Positions 1 to 12,095 of a DNA stretch of 64,000 nt are shown here, piece by piece. A program made the position numbers and the translations under genes. This DNA comes from Elmis aenea. Lineage: Eukaryota > Arthropoda > Insecta > Coleoptera > Elmidae. The first letter of the stretch is position 1. Every line of letters begins with the position of its first letter. The stretch is taken from NCBI GenBank assembly GCA_947652605.1, contig OX393581.1:28328788-28392787 (forward strand), in the 5' to 3' direction. The notes beneath the pieces are model-generated. The model saw only the letters and a program-made list of their open reading frames with translations, made no database searches and was not told the DNA's origin.

Positions 1-1085
1 TGCTTTAACGTACTTAACTAACCCACGAAATATGGTTTAGTTATTGCAAAGAGTACCCAATGTTGGCTATGACTTGAGGGTAAAGTGTAAAAATAGAATG
101 TTTAATGAGTAAATATAGTTCACTATCAGTAGTTCTGGCTTCTAACTTTATTGAAATATGCATTCATTTTCACTGATTTGTCATACTGAGATGGTCGGAT
201 GTGGAATAATATCTAATAATCTAAAATCAAACTTTACTTAATACTTAAAATACTAAAGATATTTTATTTATTTCTGGGAAGTAATTTCTTAAGGGTAAGG
301 TCATGTCACTTGTGGGGTCCCGGGGCCATAAATAAAGGTGTTGTAAAACCACTTGACTTTGTCCACTGATAACCAAAGCATTCAATTTACAAAAAAGTGC
401 TTTAGTTTCAAGTAAAAATAGGATATAGATCTTTTTTAATTGAGTAATTATTAACAGCTAAGCGTCACCCAGGCGAGTATCTCGAGTAATAATATATCTC
501 GTTTTGGTTAAATTTGTCAAAATAGGAAAGAAGTGTTGATCGTACACATCTGTTACCAATAAAGCCAGGACAAGATGTCCCGTCCCTAGTTTGTGGTTTG
601 GTTCATTATATTATGTTATGCAATTTTATGGTGTTTGTTAATTTATTAATGACAGTAAATAATGCTGGTTTTATATCGAAAAGATATGTTACAATTATAA
701 GAAAATAATGAATAATTAATTTTTTAGTAAATAAGTTTGATAGATAATATTATGAAAGTATGTGTTAGGATTTGTAGTTTAAAAATGTTTGATTTTGCAG
801 TTATAATGGTGGGAGAATCCAACTTGAATTCCTTTAAAGGTGTGTATTTCGAGGGGTTTTCAATACGCGAATGAGCAACAAAGTAACTTATTAACATGCC
901 ACCCCACCAAGTACACAAATGTTGATAACAAAAACAAACGGATATTTTGTGATTTAACCGCCATTAGCATATATCCTTTACATTTACACGATTTGTCCAT
1001 CCCAAAAAATGGGTGTATTTTATCTTTCAGGTATCCAGATAAGCGTAAAAAAACGATGCTTCATACGAATCGAGGTTCACTTTTG
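1..1085. other. AT-rich DNA, no gene recognised
   Basis: No frame here resembles a known protein and no convincing repeat boundary was found. A short G+C-rich patch near 317-333 (GGGGTCCCGGGGCC) stands out from the AT background. It loosely resembles another patch near 28410-28430. Confidence 0.5.
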
Positions 1086-1115
1086 ACGAACCATTCGCGA
1101 GTATCTTGAAAACTC

Positions 1116-1305
1116 TACGTGAGCTCCTTGGTGGCTTCACTGCCTTAAGGGGAATCCGTATTAACCCTCCGCCACTTTTGTTGACGTCTTCGCCACGGTC
1201 TCTGATCGTGTTGGCAGGGGACTCCTCTGGTGGACTTCTAAATTTCGATCAGCCTGATTTACGTAAGCTCCTTAGCAGTTTGTACTGCTTCAAGAGGAAT
1301 CCGTA
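1116..1305. repeat. Pair of imperfect 45-bp direct repeats in a GC-richer patch
   Basis: Two related units lie at 1116-1160 and 1260-1305. Both start TACGT.AGCTCCTT and end GGAATCCGTA. Their middles differ by substitutions and one or two bases of length. The roughly 100 bp between them are also G+C-rich compared with the flanks. No transposase frame or terminal inverted repeat was seen, so this may be a fragment of an unrecognised repeat family. Confidence 0.5.
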
Positions 1306-1309
1306 AAAG

Positions 1310-2040
1310 TTCGTGACTTTGGACAGAGTCTTCTTCACGAGTTTCGGCTCGTCAGGCAAGGGACCTAATTAATCGTGCTATTTCGAAATTTTGTCAAACA
1401 ATACGCGGTAATTTTGTTCTTGTAAAAGTCAGTACATTTCGTAAACGACTTGCCACTTATCAATAATATTTCATTACCTATAGCTGCACTTTATTCAGAT
1501 AAACAATCTCGAAACAACGATATATTAAAACTACCTATTCCACCTTTCATAATAATTCCCTATTACATAAATAATTCTGCCTCATAACATCTCCATTGCG
1601 AAATACCAAAAATTACCCACTACAAACCCGATAATAATTCATAATATGTAAGAATCATCTACGAACCTCCAATAATAATTATTCCATCCACCATCCACGA
1701 AATAACATTACCTAAAAATCATCCCTTATTTGTGAGAATTATCCACTAGATAACTACGAATAATTATTCCCTATATGTTACAATATCTACGTAATTACAC
1801 GATAAATAATAAACAAAATGTACATCTTTTTTGTTTTATTTACTTTCTAATTAACCGATAGCTGTTTTAAATACTGAAGTTCTATGGAAACTCAACGTAG
1901 CAGTGTCCTACACTAAAATTCGACGATCACAAGCCATAATATCGTTTAAGCATCTTTGCTAATTTATAAGAACTACCGTATTCTGCATAAAATAAAATAA
2001 GTAAGAAAGCATGACTTTCATAATACTAAGCCAGTGCGGT
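1310..2040. other. Intergenic, no gene; G-poor stretch
   Basis: No coding signal. About 1530-1810 is markedly poor in G on the plus strand, with many CCA, AATAATT and TACC runs. It looks like degenerate low-complexity sequence. Confidence 0.5.
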
Positions 2041-2286
2041 ATGTTACATTACTTGCTCACGTTACTAATACGAGACGTATGTCCAAAGTAAGTGTCCATT
2101 GGTCATAAAGAAACGCAACTTTATAGAAGATAAACATTATACTATTTTTGTTTTTATATATCTAATAAATTTTTATACACAGTCACAATAGCTTTCCAGG
2201 CACTTTTGATGACAGGGAATAAGCTATTTATACAATTTACATAAAAATCTGCCGCCTGTGTATTTAGCAAGTTTACTACCACTTTT

Positions 2287-2616
2287 TTAAACTTCTCCAT
2301 CTCCACGAAGCGTTAAGATGCAAGATACCCACTCTTTAAGATGTGGAAAGACGTGGAAGTCACTAAGTGCAAGGTCTGGGTTATAAGAAGGGTAATCAAA
2401 AAAATCCCGTTTGAATTGCCGATTTTTTTCAGTACTGCGTCTTTCACTTCTTTCATCATGAACGTCTGCACGGTCTATCCCCAACTCACAACACCACTGT
2501 ATTACCTTTTCTCTACTCATTTCTGAAGGCCCATAAACTCCACACAATTCGTGGTAAATTTCAACAGCATTGCACTCTTTTTGGGTAGAAATCAAATTAC
2601 ATATCAGACTTCGCAA
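2287..2616 (-). pseudogene. Internally deleted mariner transposase relic
   Basis: The minus-strand frame starts with the N-terminal HTH part of a mariner transposase (residues like ELCGVYGPSEMSREKVIQWC, then GIDRADVHDE). It then jumps into the C-terminal DDE part (YPSYNPDLALSDFHVFPHL), where intact mariners have a P-YSPDLAPSDFH motif. Roughly 150-200 residues between the two, including the first two catalytic Asp positions, are missing. At 109 codons it is about a third of the usual 345 residues and cannot be active. Sequence near 2085-2130 (CCAAAGTAAGTGTCCATTGG) resembles a mariner terminal region, so the whole element may run from about 2085 to about 2700. Confidence 0.75.
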
Positions 2617-2759
2617 ATGATGGGACTGTGATTTTTAGCAACACTGATTAATCAATATCACGGGAAGGCAAGCTGGAGTAAATTGATGGCAAAAGTGCTG
2701 ATAGCTAGGCAATGTACCAGTTGAAGCTACCGAGCATGCACGATTTCTCTCCTTTTTAT

Positions 2760-3720
2760 CAATCACAAGTTATTAGCAATTGACCCTTACTTTTGACAGA
2801 CGTATGTTTAATAAATTTAGTATCCATTTGCATAGTATTTTTTACATTTTGATGTTGCATAAAGACCTGCATGTCATGGCTGACAGACTGATAAAGCATT
2901 TGCTGGAAAAGCAACTTTGCGTTTGAAGTATTTAAGAGTATATTTTTGATTAAAATCGTGCAATAACAATATTTTTTTGTGAACAGATAACATTCAAACA
3001 GCACGCAAGGCATATTTTCTGGTAATGATATGCTACTTGCTGACTTTCTTACTTTTGAAGTCTTATCACTAATTTTATTATATTTTGTGAATCATGATGT
3101 AGTCGGAATTTTAAACTTACACTGTGATTTCAAGCAGTTTATTTTAATTTCACAGCGCATAATTAATTAAAGCTAATCGCTTGCAGGGTATGATGACTAA
3201 AAATACATCTAAAAAGAATATTTCTGGGTCATTTCATGTACATGTTCAGTACATTTTAAGCTTACGACTATTTTTAGAATTCAAAGTAATTTTTGCTACA
3301 TATTTAAAGTTATTTTGTAGGATTCTTACAAGATATTTATTATTGTAATTCTTCAGAGTAAGAAATAAAGTAAAATTTACAAAATGCCTGGTTTATCTGT
3401 ATCTGTAATCTAAAGGATTCAACAATAGGCAATATAAAAGTGAAAATATTATAAAGCACCAGAAATAATTTAAACAAAATGTGCATCGGACCTTGGCTCT
3501 GATTTGGTCAAACCCATTCCAATCCAGCAAAAATGGGAAAAATGCAAGATGTGTGTTGCATTTTAAAATCTAACTCGGCACTGCACAACAGGAATGCAAG
3601 TGATATTGACTGACACCTTAGCCAACTGAAAACCTATCTAAGCGGATGAACTACAGTATTGAACTATTTTCCTCTCCAATTTAAACAATTGTTTTCGTAC
3701 GATATAGACGAGAGTATGTT
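2760..3720. other. AT-rich DNA, no gene recognised
   Basis: Short open frames occur on the minus strand (for example 2759-3013), but their composition is what AT-rich noise gives and no family was recognised. Confidence 0.45.
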
Positions 3721-3721
3721 G

Positions 3722-4065
3722 TACAGGGTGGTCCAAATTTGATGGGATTAAGTGGGTATCTAGCTTAATATTCAGGATAAAGAAACGATTAAATTACCAA
3801 AAGTGTGAATTTTTTTAGGAAAAATTTGGGACAGTTTTTAAAAATATTTTATCATTTCCGGTTGTTCAGTTATTAGCGAAAAACTGTTTTTTTATCATAT
3901 TTATAATGTCATGTATTCCTTATTGTTATAAATATCGAAAATAATTGTGAAGATCATTTTTAGGTATTGTCATGCAGAATTTGATAGTAGGTACTAAAAA
4001 AAAACAATTTAAGCTCGCCATTAAAAAGTTATGACACAAACTAACCTTTTTTTTAAATAGAAACT
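3722..4065 (+). repeat. Dispersed repeat with TACAGGGTG terminus (family D, copy 1)
   Basis: It starts TACAGGGTGGTCCAAAT. It aligns by eye, at roughly two thirds identity, with the reverse complement of 10395-10706, including shared blocks AGAAA.G.TTAAATT.CCAAAA and TCATATTTATAATGT. It is non-coding. The right limit is approximate. Confidence 0.6.
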
Positions 4066-4113
4066 ATAGTTGGCCATGACCTATTTTAATTCCTTATTTT
4101 TTCCCATTCCAAA

Positions 4114-4933
4114 TATACAGGGTGCACCACGACCCTGAGATTCTTCGATAGCTCCTTTATTAATGAAAATATCAAAAAATATTTATTACATATATGGTGC
4201 GAACCTATTTTCTACATAACCTAAAATTATTTTCAAATATACAGGGTGTTTCGTTTGAGTGGCACATATAAAAATGTAATTTTTTTAAATAGAACACCTT
4301 GTATATTTTTACATTTTTGGATTCCTCTTAAAATTTACTTTAAAAAATATTAAACGTTATATGGGTCTTAAGTCAACCGTTTTCGTAAAATTTAAATTTT
4401 TATGAAATTTTTGAACGATACAGCACTTTCAATTTTTTTAAACATTAAAGTTATTTAAAAAAGCGGTAATATTTCGTTTAAAAATTAAATTGACACTAGA
4501 TTAATTAACACTTTGCGCTAGCTACATTTTAAAAATATTGTACAGGGTGTTTTTTACGCTTGGTCAAACTTGTGAAACTTTACATCGATAAGTAATTTTT
4601 CTTAAATGCAACACCCTGTATATTTTTATATTTTCTTGTAGAGAATTTAATTGTCTTTCGAAATTATTAAGCATGTCCTATACCTAAAGTTAATATTTTT
4701 CGAGCTATCTCGATTGTTATTAGTATTAGTAAATGTAAAAATATACAGGGTGTTCTATTTTAAAAAATTACCTTTTTATATGTGCCGCTCAAACGAAACA
4801 CCTTGTATATTTGAAAATAATTTTAGGTTATGTAGAAAATAGGTTCGCACCATATTTGTATTAAATAATTTTTGATATTTTCATTAATAAAGGAGCTATC
4901 GAAGAATGTAAGGGTCGTGGTGCACCATGTATA
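4114..4933. repeat. Foldback repeat, about 820 bp, with TACAGGGTG-type ends
   Basis: The two ends are inverted copies. The left arm (4114 to about 4320) begins TATACAGGGTGCACCACG. The right arm (about 4735-4933) ends in its reverse complement with a few substitutions. Inside each arm is a second TACAGGGTGTT motif (4240 and 4744), and two more motif copies (4541, 4612) sit near the centre, so the element looks like nested hairpins. No protein is encoded. No convincing target duplication was found. It is probably a non-autonomous foldback element or MITE. Confidence 0.7.
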
Positions 4934-4939
4934 AGGGTT

Positions 4940-5272
4940 AATGTATTTATTTTTAATAATAAGCAAGTTACAAAGGTTTTTAATTTTTTTAAAGATAAAA
5001 AACAAAAAGTAGGCTGTGGAAAGTAAAAAAAAAAACGTCAACAATAATAGTCAGAATCAGCAGTTATTATCACAATCGACTAAGCTAAAATGTATTGCAA
5101 ACCTAACTAACCATAAACGATAAAATTAAATCCTTTTTAAATAATTGTTGGGATGTTGTACCACATAAGTTTTATAAGGGTTTACACTTTTGTTCACAAC
5201 TTACTTTTTGTTTTTATAACTTTATCAAAAAAAAAAACCTTTGTAACTTGCGTATTATTGAAAATAAATACA
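4940..5272. repeat. Inverted repeat pair (about 72-bp arms)
   Basis: The segment at 4940-5011 (ATGTATTTATTTTTAATAAT... CAAGTTACAAAGG) recurs inverted at 5201-5272 with a handful of differences, separated by about 190 bp. It lies directly against the foldback element ending at 4933. It may be a separate MITE or the edge of a larger composite. Confidence 0.55.
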
Positions 5273-5304
5273 TCAACCCACTCAACAGTTTGAAGTTTAA
5301 GAGG

Positions 5305-5822
5305 TGACAACACGATAACACCCGTCAATTCTACCCAATATGAACATTAATAGACCATGGTAACCACCAAAATGAATCGTTTTATTTTAAAACGTTTAAT
5401 GGTTCATGTTCCACTCCTTTAATTTTTTACTCAAATAAGTTTTGCAGGAAAAGTTAAAGAATTAAACAATTTTGTAAATAAATCAAGTTTTTAATTGCAA
5501 AATTTCAAACCTCCAAAAAGTTCTGATAAAAAAAACAACAGGGGTCACCCGTTTCAGCCCCTTGTGAATGTGGGAGATAAATAAGATATAACTACGGGAA
5601 ACCTTTAGTAACTACAACACATCTACCAAATATCATTCTCGTATATGTATCCAAATTTGAGAAATGAAATAAAAACGTAATTTTACCACTCCTCTTTAGG
5701 GGAGTGTAACTTCGAAAGGAAACGTTTTAAGGGAAACAAATTACATTTAGCCCCTCATTCATTTGCAAAAAGAAATTACTCCCAGAATTTTTTCGCAATA
5801 TTTAAGAAACACTCTGTATAAG
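5305..5822 (-). repeat. Half copy of foldback family A
   Basis: It matches the right arm of the complete family A element (45242-46277). Shared blocks include CCCGTCAA.TCTACCCAATATGA, GGTAACCACCAAAATG, CAACAGGGGTC and the closing CACTCTGTATA. Only one arm is present. It is clearly diverged (perhaps 75-80% identity by eye), so this is an old truncated copy. Confidence 0.65.
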
Positions 5823-6776
5823 AAAATTAATAAATATATTAGCGGTCCACAAAAAATAATTCTGGAAGCCGCCATTAAATGCATAATTTTGGTATTAAAA
5901 TAAATTTTAATTTCGTATTAAATATAAGTAACATATTCGTCAGTGGTGGACACTTTCTGTCATAGTTATTAATTTATCTTGTGCATGTATAGTAATTCAA
6001 ATTTTCCAATACTTTTCGTTATCGTTAAGAACATAATTAGAGGTTAATACAAGTGTTTTATTTTTGAAATCACCCCAACTACAAACTGCTATATTTCTCT
6101 TTCCAATATTGTATTAATTTATCCATGCCACACAATTAGCGGGTGGCAAATTTTACCATGTAACGGAATTATTAATCAAGGTATCACGAAAGTCACAAAA
6201 TCGAACAATTTAGGTTTACAATGATGATAAATTTACGCATAGCGGCAATTAGTTAAATAACTTAAGAAATAATTTTCTTAACTTTCCGATATTGTTAAAA
6301 TATTTTGCATTAAAATCGACGAAACACTTAGAAGATCTTGCAAAATATCGCGCTTAAATTCTACGAAATGTTTACCTTTCGCGTCGCGTAGGATTGAATA
6401 AAAAGCGAATGATTGATAACATTAAGCAGCTTCACTTGAATTTACAACTCTAAATCCGCTTAACGTTTACGACGACAAATTCTTTTTCTTTGTCTGTACA
6501 TCTGGGAACGAGACGCATTTGAATAACATTTTATGTACGGTGGAACGCCTCAATTTATTTGACTTTCGTACTTAAAATAACACCAGGGGAAGTTTTACCA
6601 TTAAGATATCTAACCCTTACAAACATTCTAACATATAATTTATCGTATTACTATGTGTACCTTTGTACTTGTTAAGACAAAAACAGCAAAACTTGCATAA
6701 GTATTGAGAAGAAAATAATCAATTAATAAATAAGCATGGTTTAAATTGTGTTAAAAAATCTATTATGGATACATAT
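5823..6776. other. Intergenic, no gene recognised
   Basis: AT-rich sequence lies between the family A half copy and a hAT-like fragment. No open frame of interest and no clear repeat boundary were seen. Confidence 0.45.
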
Positions 6777-6946
6777 AGTGCCGGATTCAGCCTATAGTGG
6801 GCCCTAGATAAAATTTTACGTTTGGGCCCTATTTATAGAGGGCGTTTGCAAATTTTTACCATTTTATTATTAATTACAAATTTTTCCGGGTTTGAATCGG
6901 ACCCTAGACATTTGTCTTTTTTGTCTATTTGTTAATCCGGCCCTGC
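6777..6946. repeat. Short non-autonomous hAT-like element with CCGGATT termini
   Basis: The left end reads TAGTGCCGGATTCAGCC and the right end GTTAATCCGGCCCTG. The reverse complement of the right end, CAGGGCCGGATTAAC, is a typical hAT terminal repeat and matches the left end apart from a few changes. The interior holds GGGCCCTA repeats and no coding sequence. An exact 8-bp target duplication could not be confirmed. Confidence 0.5.
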
Positions 6947-6949
6947 TTA

Positions 6950-7185
6950 TACAGGGTGTTTCTTAAGTATTGCGAAAAAAATCACGAGGTGCTTCCTTAT
7001 CAAAAATTAAGGGGATTCTTTTATATATATTTTTTCCTTAGACGTTTTCTTTCGGAGCTACACCCCCCCTAAAGGGAAGCGGTGAAATTTAGGTTTTTAT
7101 TTTATTTCTCTTTGGATGAATGAAGAAAAATGATATTTGGTAGATGTTTTATACTTATTAAAAGGTTTCCCATTTGTTAACGCCG
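6950..7185 (+). repeat. Half copy of foldback family A (left arm)
   Basis: It begins TACAGGGTGTTTCTTAA and follows the left arm of 45242-46277, with shared blocks such as GAGGTG.TTCCTTATC, TAGGTTTTTATTTTATTTCTC and AATGATATTTGGTAGAT. It breaks off where the mariner relic begins, so the two elements are joined by insertion or deletion. Confidence 0.65.
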
Positions 7186-7279
7186 CATTAAAAACATCGA
7201 TGAGCAGCATTATCTGTTAAATTTGCTGCAGTGGATGAGGGTGACCGAAATGTTTTTAAAAAAAAATTGTAACGTGTGA

Positions 7280-7860
7280 CGGAAGTTGGTGTTTTATGTA
7301 CGATCAATTAACGAAACGTCGGCTGAGCCCAAAGCAACCGAAAGTTCTAAAAGTGAGGATGCAGAAATCGCCAGTGAAAACTATGCTGATCGCATTTTTT
7401 TGATGCCGAAGGTATCATTCACCACGAATTTGTACCAGAACACCAGACTGTCAATGGCCAATTTTATAGGAAAGTGATCAAGAGATTGTTTACTCAAATC
7501 ATGGTGTGCGGCCTGAATTTCGAGAGAGGGTCTTGGTTGCTGTTGCACGACAACGCAATAGCACATTCATCAATCATTGTGTCTGAATTTTTGGCCCACC
7601 AAGGGATACCCGTGTTACCTCATCCCGCCTACTCACCTGATGTGGTTCCAGCTGACTTTTTCCTATTCTCTAAATAAAAAATTACAATGAAAGGAACGAA
7701 GTTCGAGGATGTTTCAGCGATCCAGAAGACTGTAACTAAGCAACCAAAGGCTATTCTGGAAGAAGCGTTTCCAGGGCCATGGATTCGTTGTATGAGCGAT
7801 GTAAACGGTGTTCAGATGCGGACGGGGATTATATTGAACAATGACATAAATAAATAGTTT
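7280..7860 (+). pseudogene. Mariner transposase relic (C-terminal two thirds)
   Basis: Two frames (about 7286-7480 and 7474-7677) together cover the catalytic part of a mariner transposase: a region like GIIHHEFVPE, the second catalytic Asp in SWLLLHDNAIAHSS, and the third in HPAYSPDVVPADFFLFSK. A stop codon follows at 7675. Similarity continues in another frame as MKGTKFEDVSAIQKTVTKQ, then in a third frame with ERCKRCSDADGDYIE, the usual mariner C-terminus. At least two frameshifts and a premature stop break it. The N-terminal HTH is absent, cut off at the junction with the family A repeat that ends near 7185. Confidence 0.8.
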
Positions 7861-7864
7861 TGAT

Positions 7865-8560
7865 ATTTTTCGAGTGTTTTATTATGGCCTCAGTCCTGAA
7901 CTCCATTGTCACACTGTGAGAGCTAAACAAATTATACTAGTTGGTTGATGATTCGAAGATTAAAACTTTTATTCAAAAACAAAAAGCGAGTTTATAAAAT
8001 GTTTTGGAGACTGTGTGACCGTATGTAATCCGGCCGTGAAGACTGCTTCAAATTCCAATATGGAAATTTTCTTAAGGTTTCTGTCACAAGTTCTGAGAAT
8101 AGTCGTTCATACACCATAATACACGTCACCTGATCTATAAATTCAGTACTTCAAGCAAGAATAAAGAGTGCAGGCACATTCAATAAAAGGTTAAATGTGA
8201 ATCAAAACGTGTTTGTTAAAGTCTCGATAAAAAAACACTTTTAGTAAAACGTCTTAACATGATTAGTTAAGACAGAAATAACGCTTTAGTGGTTGTGTTC
8301 CTCGCACAGTATTAAGACACGTTAACAGAAGCATAGTTGATAAATTATTAGACAGTCTAATAGGTATGTTTGTGAAACTACCAAAATTAAACAGTTTTTT
8401 GACCACTGATCATAATATTTGTATTACCACATTGGCTGCCGGCGATCCTCAGTAAATTTTACTGCTGTGCCATGAGAATCCCGTATTTTACTCAACAGCA
8501 GTATAAATATTAGTGGTTTTTATTAACGAGGCTTGTAAATAAGGTTTAATATTACATATT
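7865..8560. other. Intergenic, no gene recognised
   Basis: No coding frame or repeat boundary can be supported here. Confidence 0.45.
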
Positions 8561-8564
8561 ATTA

Positions 8565-8680
8565 TCACTTCACGTGAGCTCACGTTTCCATCAAATGTGT
8601 AAGAGCAAGATAAACAAAAGATTTTTATTGTCTAACTCGCCCTCACACATTTGATGGAAACATGAGCTCAAGTAAGGTGA
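8565..8680. repeat. Hairpin MITE, 36-bp arms
   Basis: The left arm (8565-8600) contains GTGAGCTCACGTTTCCATCA. The right arm (8645-8680) is its reverse complement at 32 of 36 positions, three of the four differences being C/T transitions. The 44-bp loop also pairs partly with itself. There is no coding sequence. Confidence 0.7.
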
Positions 8681-8699
8681 CGTGACGTGATAGTCTGTT

Positions 8700-10394
8700 T
8701 TTGCATTTTACGTTTTATATAACGGATCACTGAAAATCACCATGTATCTGCTTTTGATTTGATTTTAACTGTGCTGCTATCTGAACGCAATTTTTTGAAC
8801 TAATTAATTCTACTGTTTTTTACATGGCGTCACATGGATATTCACTTTTGTTTTATATGGTGGTAGCCAATGTACTACATTGTTAAATTTAAGAAAAAAT
8901 AGTTATATTGCATTGAAGTTAAAGTCTTATGTGATTTGTGTACATTGCAAAAATTTCTTTATTGGCGTAATTAATTTTTTTCGTAAAAAATTGAGGTACA
9001 GTATTGCATATCATAAGCTCATTACTCTGGTCGTCAAAAAGAGTAATTCATTTTAACACCATACAGTTTCCTTTTTATGTGACAAAGCGTAATAACCAAC
9101 AATACTCATTCATGTTTCAAAACGGCAACGGAAGTTCATCAATCGTTTGAAGTCAGTACATCTAAAGTCTTTCGACGTTTATATCGCATGAAACGTTGTC
9201 AAAGAGTCACACGAATGATTGCTCTCAGCAGCAGGCACAGCATGTTATGTACTTCAAACTCACACCAGGAAACTACAACTGTTCCCTGACGAGTCAAGTG
9301 CCCTTGCATGATTGAAATTTCAAATTCAACTAAACCGTATATTCGCGAAAGCAGATTTAAATTATTGTATTACTTAGATTTATGTGTCGGGCCGAGTTAC
9401 TGAATGTAATATTTTATTGCCGCTCATTCATGCGTGCTGAACAACTCAATTATATGTACGTTTAAAATTATATTCTGCTAAAATCAAATTACGTGGTTCT
9501 ATCTATTGAACAGTATTGGTTAATCTAATTACCCCCAAAATACATGACTGAACAGAGTAATTTTATTACCTTTATGTTAAATTTATTTTTCAATTAAACA
9601 GATCACTAAATCTATTAAATCGTCATTAAGAGATGCTCTCAACCGGTAATGTTTTTTCTCGAAGCATAAACAACAAATTTTAAAGAGACGTTGGCATGTC
9701 GAGTGGCGTTTTAACCACGTTTGTAGTGTCAGCAAATTATTGGCTTGTGCCCGTTCAACTGATAGTTGAGTAATAGTATATGATAGTAATTCTGCTATTG
9801 CATCTCCTTCGCAATTAAAAACTATTCTACCCTTTTAGGTTAATTAAATTATATTATTACGTATTTTGTACAGCATGAGCGAGAATGTCGCATATGAATT
9901 TTATAGTTGGTATTTCTAGTTTTAAGTCTCTTCAGAGGTTAATTAGTTACAAAAGTAAATCTTGATTTTAAACTAGTATGTGCTTTTAGTTTATTACAAT
10001 ATTGTTGCATATTAGAAAGTATGATTAAGATACTTATTTAACCACTCGGAAACAGGCATATGGAATACCTAATGTGTATTTCCTTTATATCTGGTTTATT
10101 ATTCAAAACAGGTAAAATATATACCGGGTGAAAATAATCTACATGTGTTGTATGGGTAACTTTGTTATTATAAGAGTTACATAATTGGTTAAATTGGGCA
10201 GAATTCCAAGAAAAATGTAATGCCATTTTGACATTCGACCTGCACCTTTAACTTTTTTAAATATTTTAAAAAATTTAAATGCAGACGATTTTTTAAATGT
10301 TAAAATCAAAATGTGAAATTTTCCTGTAGATATTTTTAAGTAAAATAAGAAAAAATATGTGAAAGTCATGGCGCACTTAATTTTTATGATATAC
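8700..10394. other. Intergenic, no gene recognised
   Basis: AT-rich sequence with scattered short open frames that resemble no family. A poly-T tract lies at about 10411-10430, just inside the next repeat. Confidence 0.4.
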
Positions 10395-10706
10395 GCCAAA
10401 CTTGACTTTTTAATTTTTTTTTTTTTTTTTTGTATAATCGAATTTTACATTAATATATCTAAAATATTTTGCATACATTTTGGCGATATTTAAAACAATA
10501 ACGGAGACAACACATTATAAATATGACAAAACAAAAAATACTGTATATCAAATAACTCAAAATCCAGAAATGATGGAACATTTTTGAAAACGGTTCTGAG
10601 TTAGTCTCAAAAAACTGCACATTTTTGGCAATTTAACCATTTCTCTATCTTGGATATTGAGCGAGATACCCATGTAATCCATGTAATGAATTTGGACCAC
10701 CCTGTA
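10395..10706 (-). repeat. Dispersed repeat with CACCCTGTA terminus (family D, copy 2)
   Basis: Read on the minus strand it starts TACAGGGTGGTCCAAATTCA and follows 3722-4065 in the same order of blocks. The minus-strand frame at 10557-10751 is an incidental reading of this repeat. Confidence 0.6.
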
Positions 10707-10719
10707 CACTGTAAATATC

Positions 10720-11400
10720 TGAAAACTGTTTTTTAATAATGTAATCGTCACAATGCTTGGTGCTAGGTACTACATGCTTTCAATGTTTACCTTAACTAAT
10801 GTCTCAAATTTTTGGTACGAATAGCTGCAGATATTCCTAACAGCCAAAACAGGCGACCTAAGTAAAGTCTATTATTTGTGGACATAATCACGTTTACGGT
10901 GCTACTTTTATGTTTGTTCGGTTTTGGAAACAGTTGAAAATTCTAAGACTCCAAATTATCGCTGTATGGAGGATAATACCAAAGCATGAAATTGCTTTGT
11001 CTCACGCTGGTACGAAAGTATTTCTTGTGCAGGAGACACTCGCATGTACACGATGTCTTCGAAGTGTGCACCGCATGCCATAAAATAGTGTTTTTTTGTC
11101 GGTAAACTCTCATATTTTAAATCTGCTGTATAAGAAATCTATGAAAAGTTCCCTATAAAATGGTGCTTGAAATACGGTTCTATCTGTAATAAACTCTTTG
11201 TTATAAAAGCTGCAATTGCAGTAAAACTAGAATTCTGAGATATTAGTTCCGCTAATTAAAAATGCACAAAAGGATATGCTTGCGTAATAAAGTCTTTATA
11301 GCAACTCTTATTTTTAAAGTCTCTAACTTGAGTTTAGAATTTTCGTTACAGCATTTTATTGGGAAAAGTAAACGGACGAAAAGTAGCGTAAAATGTAATT
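10720..11400. other. Intergenic, no gene recognised
   Basis: No coding or repeat structure could be identified. Confidence 0.4.
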
Positions 11401-11403
11401 CCT

Positions 11404-11930
11404 ACCGGGTTTTTCCGTAAAAAGGCCCGTGGGTCTGTATTTGTTTTTTGCAGTTTTGACCTTATCGTCCCCTGATGTATTATTTTTCACAAAATCGTTG
11501 TATTTCACTAAACAAAACACGATCGCTGAAGTAATTGATAGTTTATAACTTGTCTAATTGTGCTTTAATATTTTTCGACATAACATTATTTTGTGAGTAT
11601 TCAATTGAAGATGGACCTTCTATCGAATTGCGTCTGTGAAAGTGTATTTAAGGCGTTTCAATTAAATGCTCACAAAATAATTATTTTTAATCGAAAAATT
11701 ATAAAAATAATTAGACAAACTGTCAATTACTACAGCGATTGGGTTTTATTTAGTCAAATACAACGATTTTGTGAAAAACAATACATAATTTTGAAACAAT
11801 TGGGCCTCTGTATACAGAAATCACGTCACAAACGTCAACAGAATTTTAAAATTTTACAAAAACCTAAATAGGAGACCTATCGGGCCTCTATTTGGATGGG
11901 CCTTTATACCCCGTTATTATAAAAGAAACA
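11404..11930. repeat. Foldback element, about 530 bp
   Basis: The left part (for example CACAAAATCGTTGTATTTCA at about 11489, and TATTATTTTGTGAG-like sequence near 11587) recurs inverted at about 11670-11790 (CTCACAAAATAATTATTTTT, and TACAACGATTTTGTG at about 11759). The outer ends carry GGCCC.T.GG motifs in inverted order (11404-11437 and 11882-11915). The arms have diverged. The plus-strand frame at 11593-11871 is a by-product of the repeat and resembles no protein. Confidence 0.6.
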
Positions 11931-12095
11931 AACGAGAACCAAGCATAATTTATTGAGTAAAAAAACTGGTAGGCCTTGAAAAATAAAATCCACACCTTCA
12001 TTTTACTTAGTTTTTTACCTGTGAGTTAAGGTTTATTTATGGAAGTCAAGTATATTCGGTCTACTTATTTCTTAAAATAGTGAAAAAATCGAATT

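Noticed and set aside
1106..1306. Plus-strand frame of 66 codons in the GC-richer patch
   Set aside because: It spans both direct-repeat units and resembles no protein; better explained as a reading of the repeat.
8565..8680. Hairpin as a microRNA precursor
   Set aside because: The arms end in mobile-element-like fashion and the mismatches are mainly transitions at dispersed sites; without small-RNA data a MITE is simpler.
11593..11871. 92-codon plus-strand frame
   Set aside because: It lies wholly inside an inverted repeat, and no similarity was recognised.
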